Positions 31,288-41,534 of a stretch of 64,000 nucleotides of DNA are shown piece by piece. The translations under genes and the position numbers were made by a program. Every line of letters begins with the position of its first letter. Positions within the stretch are counted from its first letter, which is position 1. The notes below the pieces were generated by a model. The model worked only from the letters and a program-made list of their open reading frames with translations, ran no database searches and had not been told where the DNA came from. Source of the DNA: OLB9 sp041392785 (GTDB taxonomy: Bacteria; Bacteroidota; Bacteroidia; Chitinophagales; Saprospiraceae); assembly GCA_041392785.1 (NCBI GenBank), contig JAWKLK010000001.1, positions 372,001 to 436,000 on the forward strand, read 5' to 3'.

Positions 31288-34230
31288 TTATACGTTTGCT
31301 TTTGTAATAAAAATTTCCACCCTTGTTCCACATGGCCCTTCTTGTGCATTGGTCAGGTCACTTATTGTTTCTTTGATAAAACCTAATTTTAACGTTCGGA
31401 TTACCTCTAACCTCTCATTTGAAAGCTTATTTCCCATTGACTTGTGATCTGATATTTTGGATTTTTTAATCTCTTGGGATTTACTCCTCCCGATGCCATT
31501 ATCTTCAATAATACAATGTATCCCTCCAATCATAGACATAACGCTAATGTTAAGATAGTTATTTTGATTATTCGATGGCACCAATCCATGCCTTATGGCA
31601 TTTTCCACATAAGGTTGAAGAAGCATTGCGGGAACCTTATACTCATCTAAATCTAAATTTTCTTCGATGTAAATCTTATATTCAAACTTATCATCAAAAC
31701 GAAGGTGTTCTAGACTACAATATAATTTGATCACTTCCATTTCTTGTGACAAGGTAATAAATTGCGTATCTGACCCATTTAGATATAATCTCATGAGTCT
31801 TGCAAATTTTGACAAATAGTCATTTGCTGCTTTTTTATTTTCTACATTTATAAATTGCTGTATCGCATTAAGCGAATTGAAAATAAAGTGTGGATTGAGT
31901 TGTGCTTGTAATGATTGTAGTTTTAATTCAGAAATGAGTTTTTCGATCCTTCTAGTTTCCTCTATTGCTGCCCTTCTCCTACTCAAATAATTCCAGATGG
32001 CTAAGAATAGTATTGACATTCCCAAACCCCACATTAATAAACTAAACCAAAGTGTATCTGTAAAGTGTTTTTTTATCGTAAATCTCATAGCCGCAGGTTT
32101 TTTACTTACATTTCCTATCGCATCTATAGCTTTGACTTCAAATACATAGCTGTTTGGCTTCAGATTATTGAATGTGATGTTATCGCTTGTAGTCTCGATC
32201 CATTCCTTCACATCTGGCAACAATCTATAAATAAATTTGATATTCCCATTACTCTTGAAAGAAATACCAGAATATTCGATGTTGATATTATTTTCATTAT
32301 GCTCTAGCGTACAGTTTGTTGTCATATCTAATTTATACCAATGTTGATTTAAGTATTTCATTCCTTCAATATGTATTGGAGGAAGATATCGTACAGTATC
32401 ACCAATCAAATCAGCTACTTTTGCTCTTGCTAAACCATTTTCTGATGCAATATAGAGTGTATCATCATAGCAATAGATGTCGTTGATATAGTCATCTGGA
32501 AGGCCGTGATAACTATTGTAGCCTGTCACGGTGAATCGATTGTGAACAGCGCGTATTAAATTTACCCCTTTCCTTGTTGCAATCCAAACTCTGTTTTTCT
32601 CATCAATTTTCAAGGAGTGAATGTTAGCATCGAGCAATTCGTCAATAAAGTGGCGAATAACAACATCGTTCTTGAGTACATATACACCATTTCCTTCTGT
32701 GGCCACCCAGAGTAAGCTATCTGATGACATCTTTATGCCATTTACACTGATAGATTCTTCATTTTCATCTAAACATATGGGTATTAATTCTTTTCGTTGG
32801 GGGTGTCCAAAAAACAGGCCATCTTGGTTTCCAGCATAAAACTTTCCCATCAAAAGTAATACGGCATAATATCTTCCTGTAACATCCACCATTTGTGTTT
32901 TTCCCGAAGTGTGAAAGGGATGTATGTCATTTATATTTAGAAAATTAATCCCAAATGAAGTGGTAAATGCGATAGAATCTTTAAAAAGTGATGATGATTT
33001 GAACCCAAATTGTTCAATTAGTTTTTTATTTTTATACGCCCCATTACTCCCTCCATAATATACATTTCCTTTATCATCAGCTAATATAAATCTTAAATCT
33101 ATTAAATCAGGATAAAATTTCCTTTTTACACCTTTCATATCTTTTACTTCATTAGAAGCCGTAACTACCCATAGATGACTTTTGTCCAGTCCATTTATCA
33201 ATTTGATGCTCTCTCCTGTAATAATTTCAATTTTTTGATTCCCACTCATCAAATCCATGTTTGCATATTTTATTATTCCATTGCCCATCGTTGATACCCA
33301 CACATTCCTCTCTTGATCTATGAGTACAGAAGTGGCTTTGGGGTTTTGTAAAAATGGATGCCATTTATCTTTGTTTATATCATAAGTGTAAATGCCTTTG
33401 TTGAAAACCATATACAAAAGTTCATTATATTTTATAATGTTCGAATTGGATTTTTTAGTAATCATAAATGGGTATTTTTTTGAAATATACCTGTTCCCTT
33501 TCTTTAAAATTTCATAATTATGTTGACTAAAAGCACATTCATAAGTTTTATCCAAATAAATTTCTGCTAAATAACCAGTTTTGTTATTGTCTAAAAAATC
33601 AAAGCGATATAAATTTGTCAATGAAATTTTTGAATTGCTTTCCACTAAATAATTTTCGAATTTATTATTAGTTTTATTTCCTAAAATTACCAAATCATCC
33701 TTAAAGAGTTGCGCATAAGATGTTGTAAAATTATTAGGAAGGTTTATATTTATTACACTATTATTTCTAATTATGTAATGAGAATATTTACCTTTGTTTG
33801 AATAAGAGTTTAAATTTTCAAGAACAGAATAAAAAATTTCATCTTTAGAATTTAGAAAAAAATAGGAATAATAATTTTTCGTATTTCCAAATTGCTTAAT
33901 ATTTCCTGTGGGTTCAATTTTAGAAATAGCAACAAAAGAATACAACCAGACATTATCTTTGCTATCGATAAGCATTGAAAAATTATCATTGGATGCTAGA
34001 CCTTGCTCCACGGTAAATAATGTAAATTTTCTACCATCAAATTTCACAACTCCTTTATCAGTTGTGGCCCAGACAAATCCCTTACCATCTTGTTTTATAG
34101 AATAGACATTGTTAGAAGGAAGTCCATTCTTATTTGTATAAGATACATAACCCTGACCCTGTCCCAAACAATAGGAAATAAAAACAGTGAAATACAATAA
34201 GGTGATAGTATTTAAAATGCGGATTGCCAA
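31288..34230 (-). CDS. two-component propeller sensor histidine kinase (LytS/YehU-type kinase domain)
   Basis: Membrane kinase of 980 aa. The N-terminal export/anchor segment is followed by propeller repeats (about 28-620, e.g. GLPSNNVYSIKQDGKGFVWA, NVWVSTMGNGIIKY, RVWIATRKGVNLI), a Y_Y_Y beta domain (about 640-715), one membrane segment (about 722-745), and a His_kinase domain with the phospho-acceptor in QLNPHFIFNSLNAIQQF (His about 780). ATP-binding motifs are QPYVENAIRHGL and DNGIGR. The start appears to be TTG at 34230, since no ATG lies between the upstream stop and the signal sequence. The periplasmic propeller suggests sensing of an extracellular polymer, by family analogy. Confidence 0.92.
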   Translation of the reverse strand: MAIRILNTITLLYFTVFISYCLGQGQGYVSYTNKNGLPSNNVYSIKQDGKGFVWATTDKGVVKFDGRKFTLFTVEQGLASNDNFSMLIDSKDNVWLYSFVAISKIEPTGNIKQFGNTKNYYSYFFLNSKDEIFYSVLENLNSYSNKGKYSHYIIRNNSVININLPNNFTTSYAQLFKDDLVILGNKTNNKFENYLVESNSKISLTNLYRFDFLDNNKTGYLAEIYLDKTYECAFSQHNYEILKKGNRYISKKYPFMITKKSNSNIIKYNELLYMVFNKGIYTYDINKDKWHPFLQNPKATSVLIDQERNVWVSTMGNGIIKYANMDLMSGNQKIEIITGESIKLINGLDKSHLWVVTASNEVKDMKGVKRKFYPDLIDLRFILADDKGNVYYGGSNGAYKNKKLIEQFGFKSSSLFKDSIAFTTSFGINFLNINDIHPFHTSGKTQMVDVTGRYYAVLLLMGKFYAGNQDGLFFGHPQRKELIPICLDENEESISVNGIKMSSDSLLWVATEGNGVYVLKNDVVIRHFIDELLDANIHSLKIDEKNRVWIATRKGVNLIRAVHNRFTVTGYNSYHGLPDDYINDIYCYDDTLYIASENGLARAKVADLIGDTVRYLPPIHIEGMKYLNQHWYKLDMTTNCTLEHNENNINIEYSGISFKSNGNIKFIYRLLPDVKEWIETTSDNITFNNLKPNSYVFEVKAIDAIGNVSKKPAAMRFTIKKHFTDTLWFSLLMWGLGMSILFLAIWNYLSRRRAAIEETRRIEKLISELKLQSLQAQLNPHFIFNSLNAIQQFINVENKKAANDYLSKFARLMRLYLNGSDTQFITLSQEMEVIKLYCSLEHLRFDDKFEYKIYIEENLDLDEYKVPAMLLQPYVENAIRHGLVPSNNQNNYLNISVMSMIGGIHCIIEDNGIGRSKSQEIKKSKISDHKSMGNKLSNERLEVIRTLKLGFIKETISDLTNAQEGPCGTRVEIFITKANV

Positions 34231-34355
34231 ATAATAAATGTGTTTAATTTCAATTCCAAATTAAATCCACAAAATACAATTTATCGATAAAACTCCAAAC
34301 TGGGAAATAATTTTCCTACCAACAATAATACTATAGCAAGTTAGAACAGCAATTT

Positions 34356-35066
34356 TCAATTATTCACTCCCTCACTCCCATCTCTTGCATTTATCACTGT
34401 AAACAATCCTGAAATCAGATCAATGGAAATATGCGCAATCACCACCAAAATTAGAGATTTACTTTCTATAAAAATTAACCCCAACAACAATCCAATCACA
34501 CTCACCTTGAGTACCGCCCAAAATCCTTGATGCATGTGGCTAAATCCAAATGCAATTGCAGGTATTAAACTTGCTAAAAAGACTCCATTTGGCAACTCGC
34601 CCACAAAATGATAGGTATATGTCACCAAAAATCCACGAAAGATAATTTCTTCACAAACACCAGCTGCGATTGCCATGAAAATAAAATGGGCATATTCACT
34701 CCAATTTAGTGGAACCATATAAGAAATCTCGTTCAACTTCTTTTTTTGATATGCCTTGTCAGCATAACCATAACCTAGATCCAATAAATAAACTATTGCT
34801 ACTGTTCCTATAAGGATCAAAACTCCAGTAGATATTTCAGATTGCCTAAAACCCATTCCTGCCCAAGGTCTATTTGAAAAATTCCAAGCAGTCAATGCCA
34901 GTAACGAACCTATTATAAGCATCAAGCCATTCGTGTAAAATAAATGTTTTTTTGGAGGTAGTTCACTTATGACTTCTGCATCTGGTTTACCAGAATTCAG
35001 TGATAATATAGGTATAATTATTCCGAAAACTAATGCAACTATATGATCAAAAATGTAAAATTGCAT
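34356..35066 (-). CDS. CPBP family intramembrane metalloprotease
   Basis: Membrane protein of 236 aa with about seven membrane segments and the CPBP (Rce1/Abi-like) motifs: CEEIIFRGF with the catalytic Glu pair and Arg, FGFSHMHQGFW with the first His, and VVIAHISIDL with the second His. Members cleave prenylated proteins in eukaryotes and take part in peptide processing or immunity in bacteria; the substrate here is unknown. It starts 9 nt after the stop of the peptidoglycan-binding gene and is probably co-transcribed with it. Confidence 0.9.
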   Translation of the reverse strand: MQFYIFDHIVALVFGIIIPILSLNSGKPDAEVISELPPKKHLFYTNGLMLIIGSLLALTAWNFSNRPWAGMGFRQSEISTGVLILIGTVAIVYLLDLGYGYADKAYQKKKLNEISYMVPLNWSEYAHFIFMAIAAGVCEEIIFRGFLVTYTYHFVGELPNGVFLASLIPAIAFGFSHMHQGFWAVLKVSVIGLLLGLIFIESKSLILVVIAHISIDLISGLFTVINARDGSEGVNN

Positions 35067-35075
35067 TGTAGCAAC

Positions 35076-35675
35076 TTACTCTACACCCAATAATGCCAAT
35101 GATTCAAGCGTCATATCTCCGTAAGCCAATTTGTTGGATTTCTGAAAGGCATTCAAGGATAGTCTTGTAGGTTCATCCCAAACTCCTGTCGCATCAATAG
35201 GAAATCCTTGCACTATCAAGCCTTCTTGGATCTTTTTAATAAGTGCGGTCGTTCGGTTCTGCTCACAGATTACTTCTTTTTCTACCTCCTTAGCTGGACT
35301 TTTTACCACAGTTATAGTTTCTTCTTTTATCTCATATTGATCCGTGATGCTCGGATCAGATAATGTGTATAAGTTCATTGTGACAGGTGGAATATTTTCT
35401 ACTTTAGTGTAGTAACAATCTTGGGGATTGGGTTTAGTACAGTTTTTATCAAACTTTCTGACTTGAATAGATCTTGCTGGAGCTACTGTTATCATTGATT
35501 TCTTAACATTCATACCAGAAGTATCAGAACCCGTAAAAATATAATGTTTTACTATATTTTCCTCCTGAATAGCATCAATCGTACACTTGGTAAAACACGA
35601 TTTTGATTGGCTTATTGCCAAATGGGCAAATAAGATAAATAAGATGGTAAACTTCCCTTTCATTTTGCAATACAT
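35076..35675 (-). CDS. exported peptidoglycan-binding domain protein
   Basis: Protein of 199 aa with a signal peptide (KFTILFILFAHLAISQS). A middle beta-rich part includes YEIKEETITVVKSPAKEVEKEV, at about residues 113-134, reminiscent of the repeat-like segments found before PG-binding domains in other Bacteroidota envelope proteins. Residues about 138-198 form a PG_binding_1 domain (LIKKIQEGLIVQGFPID, TGVWDEPTRLSLNAFQKS). No catalytic domain is present, so it should tether something to, or sense, the cell wall. ATG at 35675 or 35663 are both possible; the latter gives a more typical signal peptide. Confidence 0.75.
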   Translation of the reverse strand: MYCKMKGKFTILFILFAHLAISQSKSCFTKCTIDAIQEENIVKHYIFTGSDTSGMNVKKSMITVAPARSIQVRKFDKNCTKPNPQDCYYTKVENIPPVTMNLYTLSDPSITDQYEIKEETITVVKSPAKEVEKEVICEQNRTTALIKKIQEGLIVQGFPIDATGVWDEPTRLSLNAFQKSNKLAYGDMTLESLALLGVE

Positions 35676-35707
35676 TTTGATGCAAGAAATAAACTTACAT
35701 TAGCATG

Positions 35708-35737
35708 CAAAGGTAAGTAATTCGATCATTTTACAAA
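35708..35737 (-). promoter_or_regulatory. Bacteroidota promoter for the PG-binding/CPBP unit
   Basis: TTTG (35734-35737), 18-nt spacer, TACCTTTG (35708-35715) on the minus strand, 33 nt before the first ATG. Confidence 0.7.
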
Positions 35738-35887
35738 ATATTACATATAATTTTTTTTCATTTTCAGTGCCTAACAAATATAAAAATAAATATATGTTCT
35801 TTATATAGATATTACTTGGTACCTTGTTAGAACAATTATATCTGATTAATCGTTACTTTTTCCTTATTACCTTATTGAAAATTTCGT

Positions 35888-37627
35888 ATGGTTGTCAATT
35901 TATTTCATCCCCAAATTATAGGTTTAAAATTCTATTTACTTAGATACTTTTTTATACCTATAATCTTGACTGCAAGTATTTATTATGCTTCCAGTCAAGA
36001 TTATAGTTTGAATGCTAGTAAAAATGAAGTGGAAATTGGTGAAAGATTTAAAGTTCAACTTACAATTGAGAATTTTGAACCTACTCAACTAAAATTACCT
36101 GATTTCAATCCTTTCAGAGTCATAAGTGGCCCTCAAGAATCAAAAAGTATGACTATAATTAATGGTAAAAGGTCATTTTCTAGAAGCATTACCTATATAT
36201 TGGAATCTACACAATCAGGAGAATTTCATATTGGTGCTGCTACTATGATGTACAAAGCACAAAAACTTTCAACAAATTCATTAAAAATTAAAGTTGTAAA
36301 ATCTAGTAATAAAGTCATCCCAAATTTAAATTCTCAAAGCGAGACGATGATTAGACTCGAAATTCCTACTGGTAACTATTATGTTGGCCAACAAATAGCA
36401 CTCAATGTTGTAATGTACACAAGGCAAAACATAGCCCGGTACGAAATCATCGATGCATTAAAATTTCCAGGGTTTTATATGATCCAGACGCCAAACATTA
36501 ATGAATTGCCACGGGAAGAAAAAATTAATGGTAAGGAATACTACCGACAAGTTTTACAGAAAATCCTTTTATTCCCTCAAAAAAGTGGTGTGTTCGATTA
36601 CGAGCCTATTAGATGTAAAATTGCTATAAGCGATGATAATAGGTTAGGGATGTTTTTTGGAGAAGTAAAATATGACCAAATACAATCCAATCCACTACAA
36701 ATCAAGGTAAAATCATTGCCAGAACCCTTGCCAAATACGTTTACAGGCGCTGTAGGAGATTTTGAATTAATAGATGTCTCTCTCTCAAAAAACACTATAG
36801 CTGTAGGCGAATCATTCCAAATCCAGATGTCGATAAAAGGGGACGGCGATCCAAAAGTGGTACAAATTCCTATAGTAAAACCTATTCAAAACCTTGAGTC
36901 ATACCCTGCATCTGTCATAAAAGATGAAACCAATTTTATCAATGATAAACAAATTTCGACTAAAACCTTTGAATATACTTTCGTTCCAAAAAAAGATACA
37001 ACCATAAAAATATTACCTGAATTTACTTATTTTAATCCTGAAAAGAACACCTATGAAACTCTGAGCCGTGACAGTCTTACAGTTTCAATCGTGCCAGTAG
37101 GTAGTACAAATACCCAAAATAATGCATCAAAAGGTAATTTGATAGTTTCAGATACAACGCAGAAAGTATTCAGCCAAAAACCACTGCTTGGATCAAAAAT
37201 TTGGTATTTTATTTTGAGTGGCCTACTATTATTCACTTTGTTTGGTCTTTTTATTAAGTCAAAATATATTAAAAATTCAAATTTAAAGTGGGCTGAAACA
37301 CAAACTCCTGAATATAAAGTCAGACAACATCTTGAGAAGGCAAAATCATGCCTTGACCAGTCAAATACAGCCATATTTTATGAAGAACTATTTAAAGCTG
37401 TTCAAGACTTTATCCTTCAAAAATTCAATATACCTGTTGCACAATCCAATTTAGGAGAAGTAGAGAAAGCATTGATAAAAAATGGCATTTCTACCGAGAC
37501 CATCCAAAGTTATACCACCTTGGTGAATAAAATAAATGAGGCGCGTTTCGCTGGAAAATCTGAAAATGCCGCATCATTGTATGAAAATGGTATTGTTCTA
37601 TTAAAAAAGCTCGATGCGGGTATATAA
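35888..37627 (+). CDS. batD: BatD family protein
   Basis: Exported membrane-anchored protein of 579 aa. After a signal segment (about 20-40) come tandem beta-sandwich domains starting YSLNASKNEVEIGERFKVQLTIEN, at about residues 38-61, typical of BatD, then one membrane segment near 435 (KIWYFILSGLLLFTLFG) and a cytoplasmic helical tail with NEARFAGKSENAASLYENG. BatD usually works with the von Willebrand-domain proteins BatA/BatB and a MoxR ATPase in oxygen or envelope stress tolerance. Those partners are not in the window, so this is a stand-alone copy. Its promoter is not obvious. Confidence 0.88.
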   Translation: MVVNLFHPQIIGLKFYLLRYFFIPIILTASIYYASSQDYSLNASKNEVEIGERFKVQLTIENFEPTQLKLPDFNPFRVISGPQESKSMTIINGKRSFSRSITYILESTQSGEFHIGAATMMYKAQKLSTNSLKIKVVKSSNKVIPNLNSQSETMIRLEIPTGNYYVGQQIALNVVMYTRQNIARYEIIDALKFPGFYMIQTPNINELPREEKINGKEYYRQVLQKILLFPQKSGVFDYEPIRCKIAISDDNRLGMFFGEVKYDQIQSNPLQIKVKSLPEPLPNTFTGAVGDFELIDVSLSKNTIAVGESFQIQMSIKGDGDPKVVQIPIVKPIQNLESYPASVIKDETNFINDKQISTKTFEYTFVPKKDTTIKILPEFTYFNPEKNTYETLSRDSLTVSIVPVGSTNTQNNASKGNLIVSDTTQKVFSQKPLLGSKIWYFILSGLLLFTLFGLFIKSKYIKNSNLKWAETQTPEYKVRQHLEKAKSCLDQSNTAIFYEELFKAVQDFILQKFNIPVAQSNLGEVEKALIKNGISTETIQSYTTLVNKINEARFAGKSENAASLYENGIVLLKKLDAGI

Positions 37628-37699
37628 TTGAACCAGATTTATTGTGGATTTATATAATTTTAGTTTCTGTTTATCGATATTTTTACTTAGAGCGAAACC

Positions 37700-37707
37700 T
37701 ATTTTTG
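37700..37707 (+). promoter_or_regulatory. Bacteroidota-type -7 element
   Basis: TATTTTTG, 32 nt before the ATG of the receptor-like gene at 37739. No TTTG at the usual upstream distance. Confidence 0.45.
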
Positions 37708-37738
37708 TCCATATACATTATAGTTTACAAATAATAAA

Positions 37739-40201
37739 ATGAAAACACTTTTACTCCTTACCTTTTTAACTTTCGCAGGTCTAGTTCAAGCGCAATTTCC
37801 AGGTGCCGGAAGCCAAAAACCAAAACTAAAAGGAAAAATCGAAGGTACCATCATTGATTCTATTTCAAAATCTTTAGTGAGTTTTGCCACTGTTACAATA
37901 AAAAAACATGGTAGTACTATTCTACAAGATGGAGTATTGTCTGATGACAATGGCATTTTCAAATTTGAAAATATCAATGTGGGAAATTACGATATCTATA
38001 TTTCATTTTTAGGTTATCAAGAAAAGATGGTAAATGTCGAAACTAACTTAAAATCACCAGACGCTGATCTTGGACTTATAACATTGTCTCAATCCAGTGT
38101 ACTCCTTGATGTAATAGAAGTAAAAGAAGATGCAGCGCTGGTAGAAAATAAAGTAGACCGACTGGTATTTAATGCAGAAAATGATGCATCTATTACTGGA
38201 GGGGACGCCACGGATGTGTTGCGTAAGGTTCCCCTGCTTGCAGTGGATTTAAATGGAAATGTTTCTTTAAGGGGCTCTCAAAATGTCAAAATCCTCATCA
38301 ATGGCAAGCCTTCAGGCATGTTTTCAAGCAATGTTGCTGATGCATTAAAAATGTTTCCAGCCGATCAAATAAAAAAGGTAGAAGTTATCACATCTCCATC
38401 AGCCAAATATGATGCTGAAGGTAGCGGAGGTATTATAAATATCATAACAAAAAGAGAAAATATCGATGGTGTTGCAGGTAGCGTCAATGCATCTATCGGC
38501 AATAGGCAAAACAGTCTTTTTACCAACCTTAATGCCGGTAAAGGCAGATTTGGATTCAGTAGTGGAGGATCATTATTTTACTCCACTCCGGCTGATGGAT
38601 TGGTGGAATTTTCTAGAATGGACACTATAAGCACAGGTATAAGATCATTTACACAAAATGGCGAACAAACAACTTCTAGGCTAGGTGGTAGTGGTTCAGC
38701 AAGTGCTTTTTATGATTTCAATGGCTATAACTCTATCAATACATCATTCACTTTTCGAGGGTTTGGATTCGATGTAGATGGCAACCAAACCGTACAACTG
38801 ATTGATCCCAATGAATTATTTAATGATAAATATACAAGAAAGAATGTGGGAGACAATTTTTTTGGCGGATTTGATTGGAATACTGATTTCACTCATAAAT
38901 TTGAAAATAAAGAAGGCCATGAGATCTCATTCGGTGTTCAATACTCCAAACAAAACCATAATCAAGATTATTCCATAGAAGAAGTGCATGAAATTCTTAC
39001 AAACTTTGATCGCAATTCCCAATTGTTTAACGAAGGTGTAAACCATGAAACTACTCTCCAAACTGATTATGTCTCACCATTGAATAAATGGTTAAAAATG
39101 GAATTAGGAGCCAAGGGTGTCATCAGAAATATTACAAGTGATTACAATACTCAAATTCCAACACTTGAAGGCTATGAAGAGCAAAATGAAACCTTCAATT
39201 ATGGTCAAGATGTGTATTCAGGTTATGGTTCATTTACATTTACATTGCCCAAAGGCTATTCTATGATAGCAGGAGCCAGATATGAATCTACAAAGATAGA
39301 AGGTGCTTTTGAATCTGATTATGCACCTCAATTTGAAAATTCATATGCCAATTTTCTACCCAACTTCACAATCAGCAAAGCGCTTAAAAATTTCAAAACT
39401 CTCAAGTTTAGTTACTCTCAAAGAATTCAACGCCCTAGTTTATATTATATAAATCCATTCAATAACTCTACCGACTTCATAAACAGAGTCGTAGGGAACC
39501 CATACCTCGACCCTGAAATAGTAGATCAAGTAGAAGTAGCTTATAATTTTACTTTTAAGGGATTCACCACATTTTCATCAATTTATTATAAACATACCAA
39601 AGGAATCATAGAACAAATTTTATCGATTGATGCTATAGGTTTAAGTGAAAATACATTTAAAAATATAGGTAAGAACGATGCTTTTGGTTTTAACACATTT
39701 ATCTCAAAATCCATCAGCGCTGTCACACTTCGCACTGGTGGAAACATCAATACCTACAATGCAGAAGGTTTGGTCTCAGGAGTGCCAACTTCTAGAAAAA
39801 GTTATGAATATAATATTTTTCTGAATGGAGAAGTGAAGTTTTCAGGTACTATAAAAGGTGATTTCTTCGGTTTTTTCAGATCTCCTGTGCGTACTATTCA
39901 AGGAGATAATCCATCTTTTACTATTTATGGCTTGGGAGTGCGCAAAGAATTTAAAAACGCAAGCATTGGTGTGAGACTTATAGAACCATTCCAAGCAAAT
40001 AAGTATTTCAAATCAAATATTTATGGACCTGGATTTTCCCAAAACTCATCTTTTAGTATTCCTTTCAGAAGTATTGGTGTGAGTTTTAGTTACAAATTTG
40101 GAAAAGTTGACTTCAAAGAGAGAAAATCAAAAGTCAAAAATCAAGACTTAAAGCAAGGAGGAGATCAGCAAGGTGGTGCAGGTGGAAATATTGGTACATA
40201 A
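37739..40201 (+). CDS. TonB-receptor-like outer-membrane beta-barrel protein
   Basis: Outer-membrane protein of 820 aa. The signal peptide is followed by a carboxypeptidase-regulatory-like beta domain (about 32-115, IEGTIIDSISKSLVSFATVTI), a plug domain (about 135-235, ATDVLRKVPLLAVDLNGNV, SAKYDAEGSGGIINIIT) and a large C-terminal barrel of the OMP_b-brl_3 type. IQRPSLYYINPF and GNPYLDPEIVDQVEVAY are the usual barrel signatures. The C-terminus is Lys/Gln/Gly-rich (QQGGAGGNIGT) rather than ending on an aromatic strand, which is unusual. Substrate unknown; these proteins often move peptides, metals or glycans. No SusD partner nearby. Confidence 0.85.
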   Translation: MKTLLLLTFLTFAGLVQAQFPGAGSQKPKLKGKIEGTIIDSISKSLVSFATVTIKKHGSTILQDGVLSDDNGIFKFENINVGNYDIYISFLGYQEKMVNVETNLKSPDADLGLITLSQSSVLLDVIEVKEDAALVENKVDRLVFNAENDASITGGDATDVLRKVPLLAVDLNGNVSLRGSQNVKILINGKPSGMFSSNVADALKMFPADQIKKVEVITSPSAKYDAEGSGGIINIITKRENIDGVAGSVNASIGNRQNSLFTNLNAGKGRFGFSSGGSLFYSTPADGLVEFSRMDTISTGIRSFTQNGEQTTSRLGGSGSASAFYDFNGYNSINTSFTFRGFGFDVDGNQTVQLIDPNELFNDKYTRKNVGDNFFGGFDWNTDFTHKFENKEGHEISFGVQYSKQNHNQDYSIEEVHEILTNFDRNSQLFNEGVNHETTLQTDYVSPLNKWLKMELGAKGVIRNITSDYNTQIPTLEGYEEQNETFNYGQDVYSGYGSFTFTLPKGYSMIAGARYESTKIEGAFESDYAPQFENSYANFLPNFTISKALKNFKTLKFSYSQRIQRPSLYYINPFNNSTDFINRVVGNPYLDPEIVDQVEVAYNFTFKGFTTFSSIYYKHTKGIIEQILSIDAIGLSENTFKNIGKNDAFGFNTFISKSISAVTLRTGGNINTYNAEGLVSGVPTSRKSYEYNIFLNGEVKFSGTIKGDFFGFFRSPVRTIQGDNPSFTIYGLGVRKEFKNASIGVRLIEPFQANKYFKSNIYGPGFSQNSSFSIPFRSIGVSFSYKFGKVDFKERKSKVKNQDLKQGGDQQGGAGGNIGT

Positions 40202-40211
40202 TAAAAAATTG

Positions 40212-41534
40212 CTATTTCAACTGATCAGTCAACATTTGTAGTAAAATATGCACTTCCTTTCTGATGTTAGATATGGGTGTTACATTACCATTTGTCATAA
40301 AACTTATGGCATATGTGTTTCCTGAAGGCTTAGATAAATATCCTGAGACATTATACACACCGGACATGGACCCAGTCTTTAAGATGAATTCTGATCTATT
40401 GTCTTCCTTAGACTTAGTAGATTGCTCTGTTTTAAGCTTCATTTTGGGCATCAAATCAAAAGTCTTTTCCTTACCAAACTCTGTATAGATTTGTCTTAGG
40501 ATTGTGGTAATATCTTCAGGAGAAATAAGATTGTACCTGGATAATCCTGAACCATCAACCCATCTCATGTTGTGCCTTATATCTGCGTATAGTACCTTTT
40601 GAAGGGTATCAATGGCAAATTGACTATTCAGTGTATCTCCCAATTTCATACCTACTTGAAGTAATAATTGCTCTGCCAACATATTGTCACTGTTCTCCAT
40701 CATGAGTTTCAAAACGGTATCTATAGGTAATGAGTACAATGATTGCACATTTATTAATGGAATCTTCAAGCTAGTATCTTTTATTTCGGTTCCCAAATAT
40801 TCTTCAAGTAGCATCTTATTTGAAGTATTGGCATCATGTATAGGTACTTCGATTCGCCAGTCTCCTGAGTAATTTATCTTTCCAATGTGAAAATGATTTT
40901 TATCTCTTTCTCTTCCTACATTCTTTAAGGTCGCATTCATATCTATCTTGAACATAGGTGAGTCAGGCACAACTTCTGAAATATTACTCCCATTGCCAAA
41001 AAATGAGATTGCATTTCCGTGAATGGGCATTGCACAAATCTCTGCTTGATAACTCGCATCGTAATCATCCCACATCCACCCTTTTCCTAGTGGCAATACA
41101 TTGACGTGTTGATTTGAAATAAATACTTTCCTTTTTTTTGCCATTGACTTTAATCGCTGGATTATATTTGATTCAGGTAAGTCATTTTTCAATAGGGTAC
41201 CATCCCCACACGCCCATAGATAAAGTGTAGTATCATTTACAACATATTTAAAAGTTTGCAAGGAATCTTCTAAAAAATGCTTTGCCCCATATAATGTTAG
41301 AATTTTAATATTCGATGCAGGAATAAGACGGTTGCTATCGTTGTACCCAAATACTTTTTGTCCAGTATTGAGATCAAAAACGGCTAATCCAATCGTTGAT
41401 CCATTAAGAATTTTAGAATTAATCAATGCATGTTCAAAATCATGTTTAAAATTTTTGCTTACAGGTATCTTACTACTCACACAGGATAAGGTGGTAATAG
41501 AAATAAGAAGAAGGACAATTTTAAACCGCCACAT
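40212..41534 (-). CDS. dacB: D-alanyl-D-alanine carboxypeptidase/endopeptidase (S13, PBP4-type)
   Basis: Periplasmic peptidoglycan peptidase of 440 aa. A lipobox-like LSCVSS at the N-terminus suggests a lipid anchor. The three penicillin-binding motifs are visible: SxxK in IPASNIKIL (about 84), SxN in ENSDNMLAEQ (about 287) and KTG in ILKTGSMSGVY (about 392). The region between the first two contains the S13 insertion. It trims or cleaves peptide cross-links. It overlaps the end of dapD by 14 nt and lies at the end of a thrS-PAP2-dapD-dacB set, so it is coupled with diaminopimelate supply. Confidence 0.93.
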   Translation of the reverse strand: MWRFKIVLLLISITTLSCVSSKIPVSKNFKHDFEHALINSKILNGSTIGLAVFDLNTGQKVFGYNDSNRLIPASNIKILTLYGAKHFLEDSLQTFKYVVNDTTLYLWACGDGTLLKNDLPESNIIQRLKSMAKKRKVFISNQHVNVLPLGKGWMWDDYDASYQAEICAMPIHGNAISFFGNGSNISEVVPDSPMFKIDMNATLKNVGRERDKNHFHIGKINYSGDWRIEVPIHDANTSNKMLLEEYLGTEIKDTSLKIPLINVQSLYSLPIDTVLKLMMENSDNMLAEQLLLQVGMKLGDTLNSQFAIDTLQKVLYADIRHNMRWVDGSGLSRYNLISPEDITTILRQIYTEFGKEKTFDLMPKMKLKTEQSTKSKEDNRSEFILKTGSMSGVYNVSGYLSKPSGNTYAISFMTNGNVTPISNIRKEVHILLQMLTDQLK

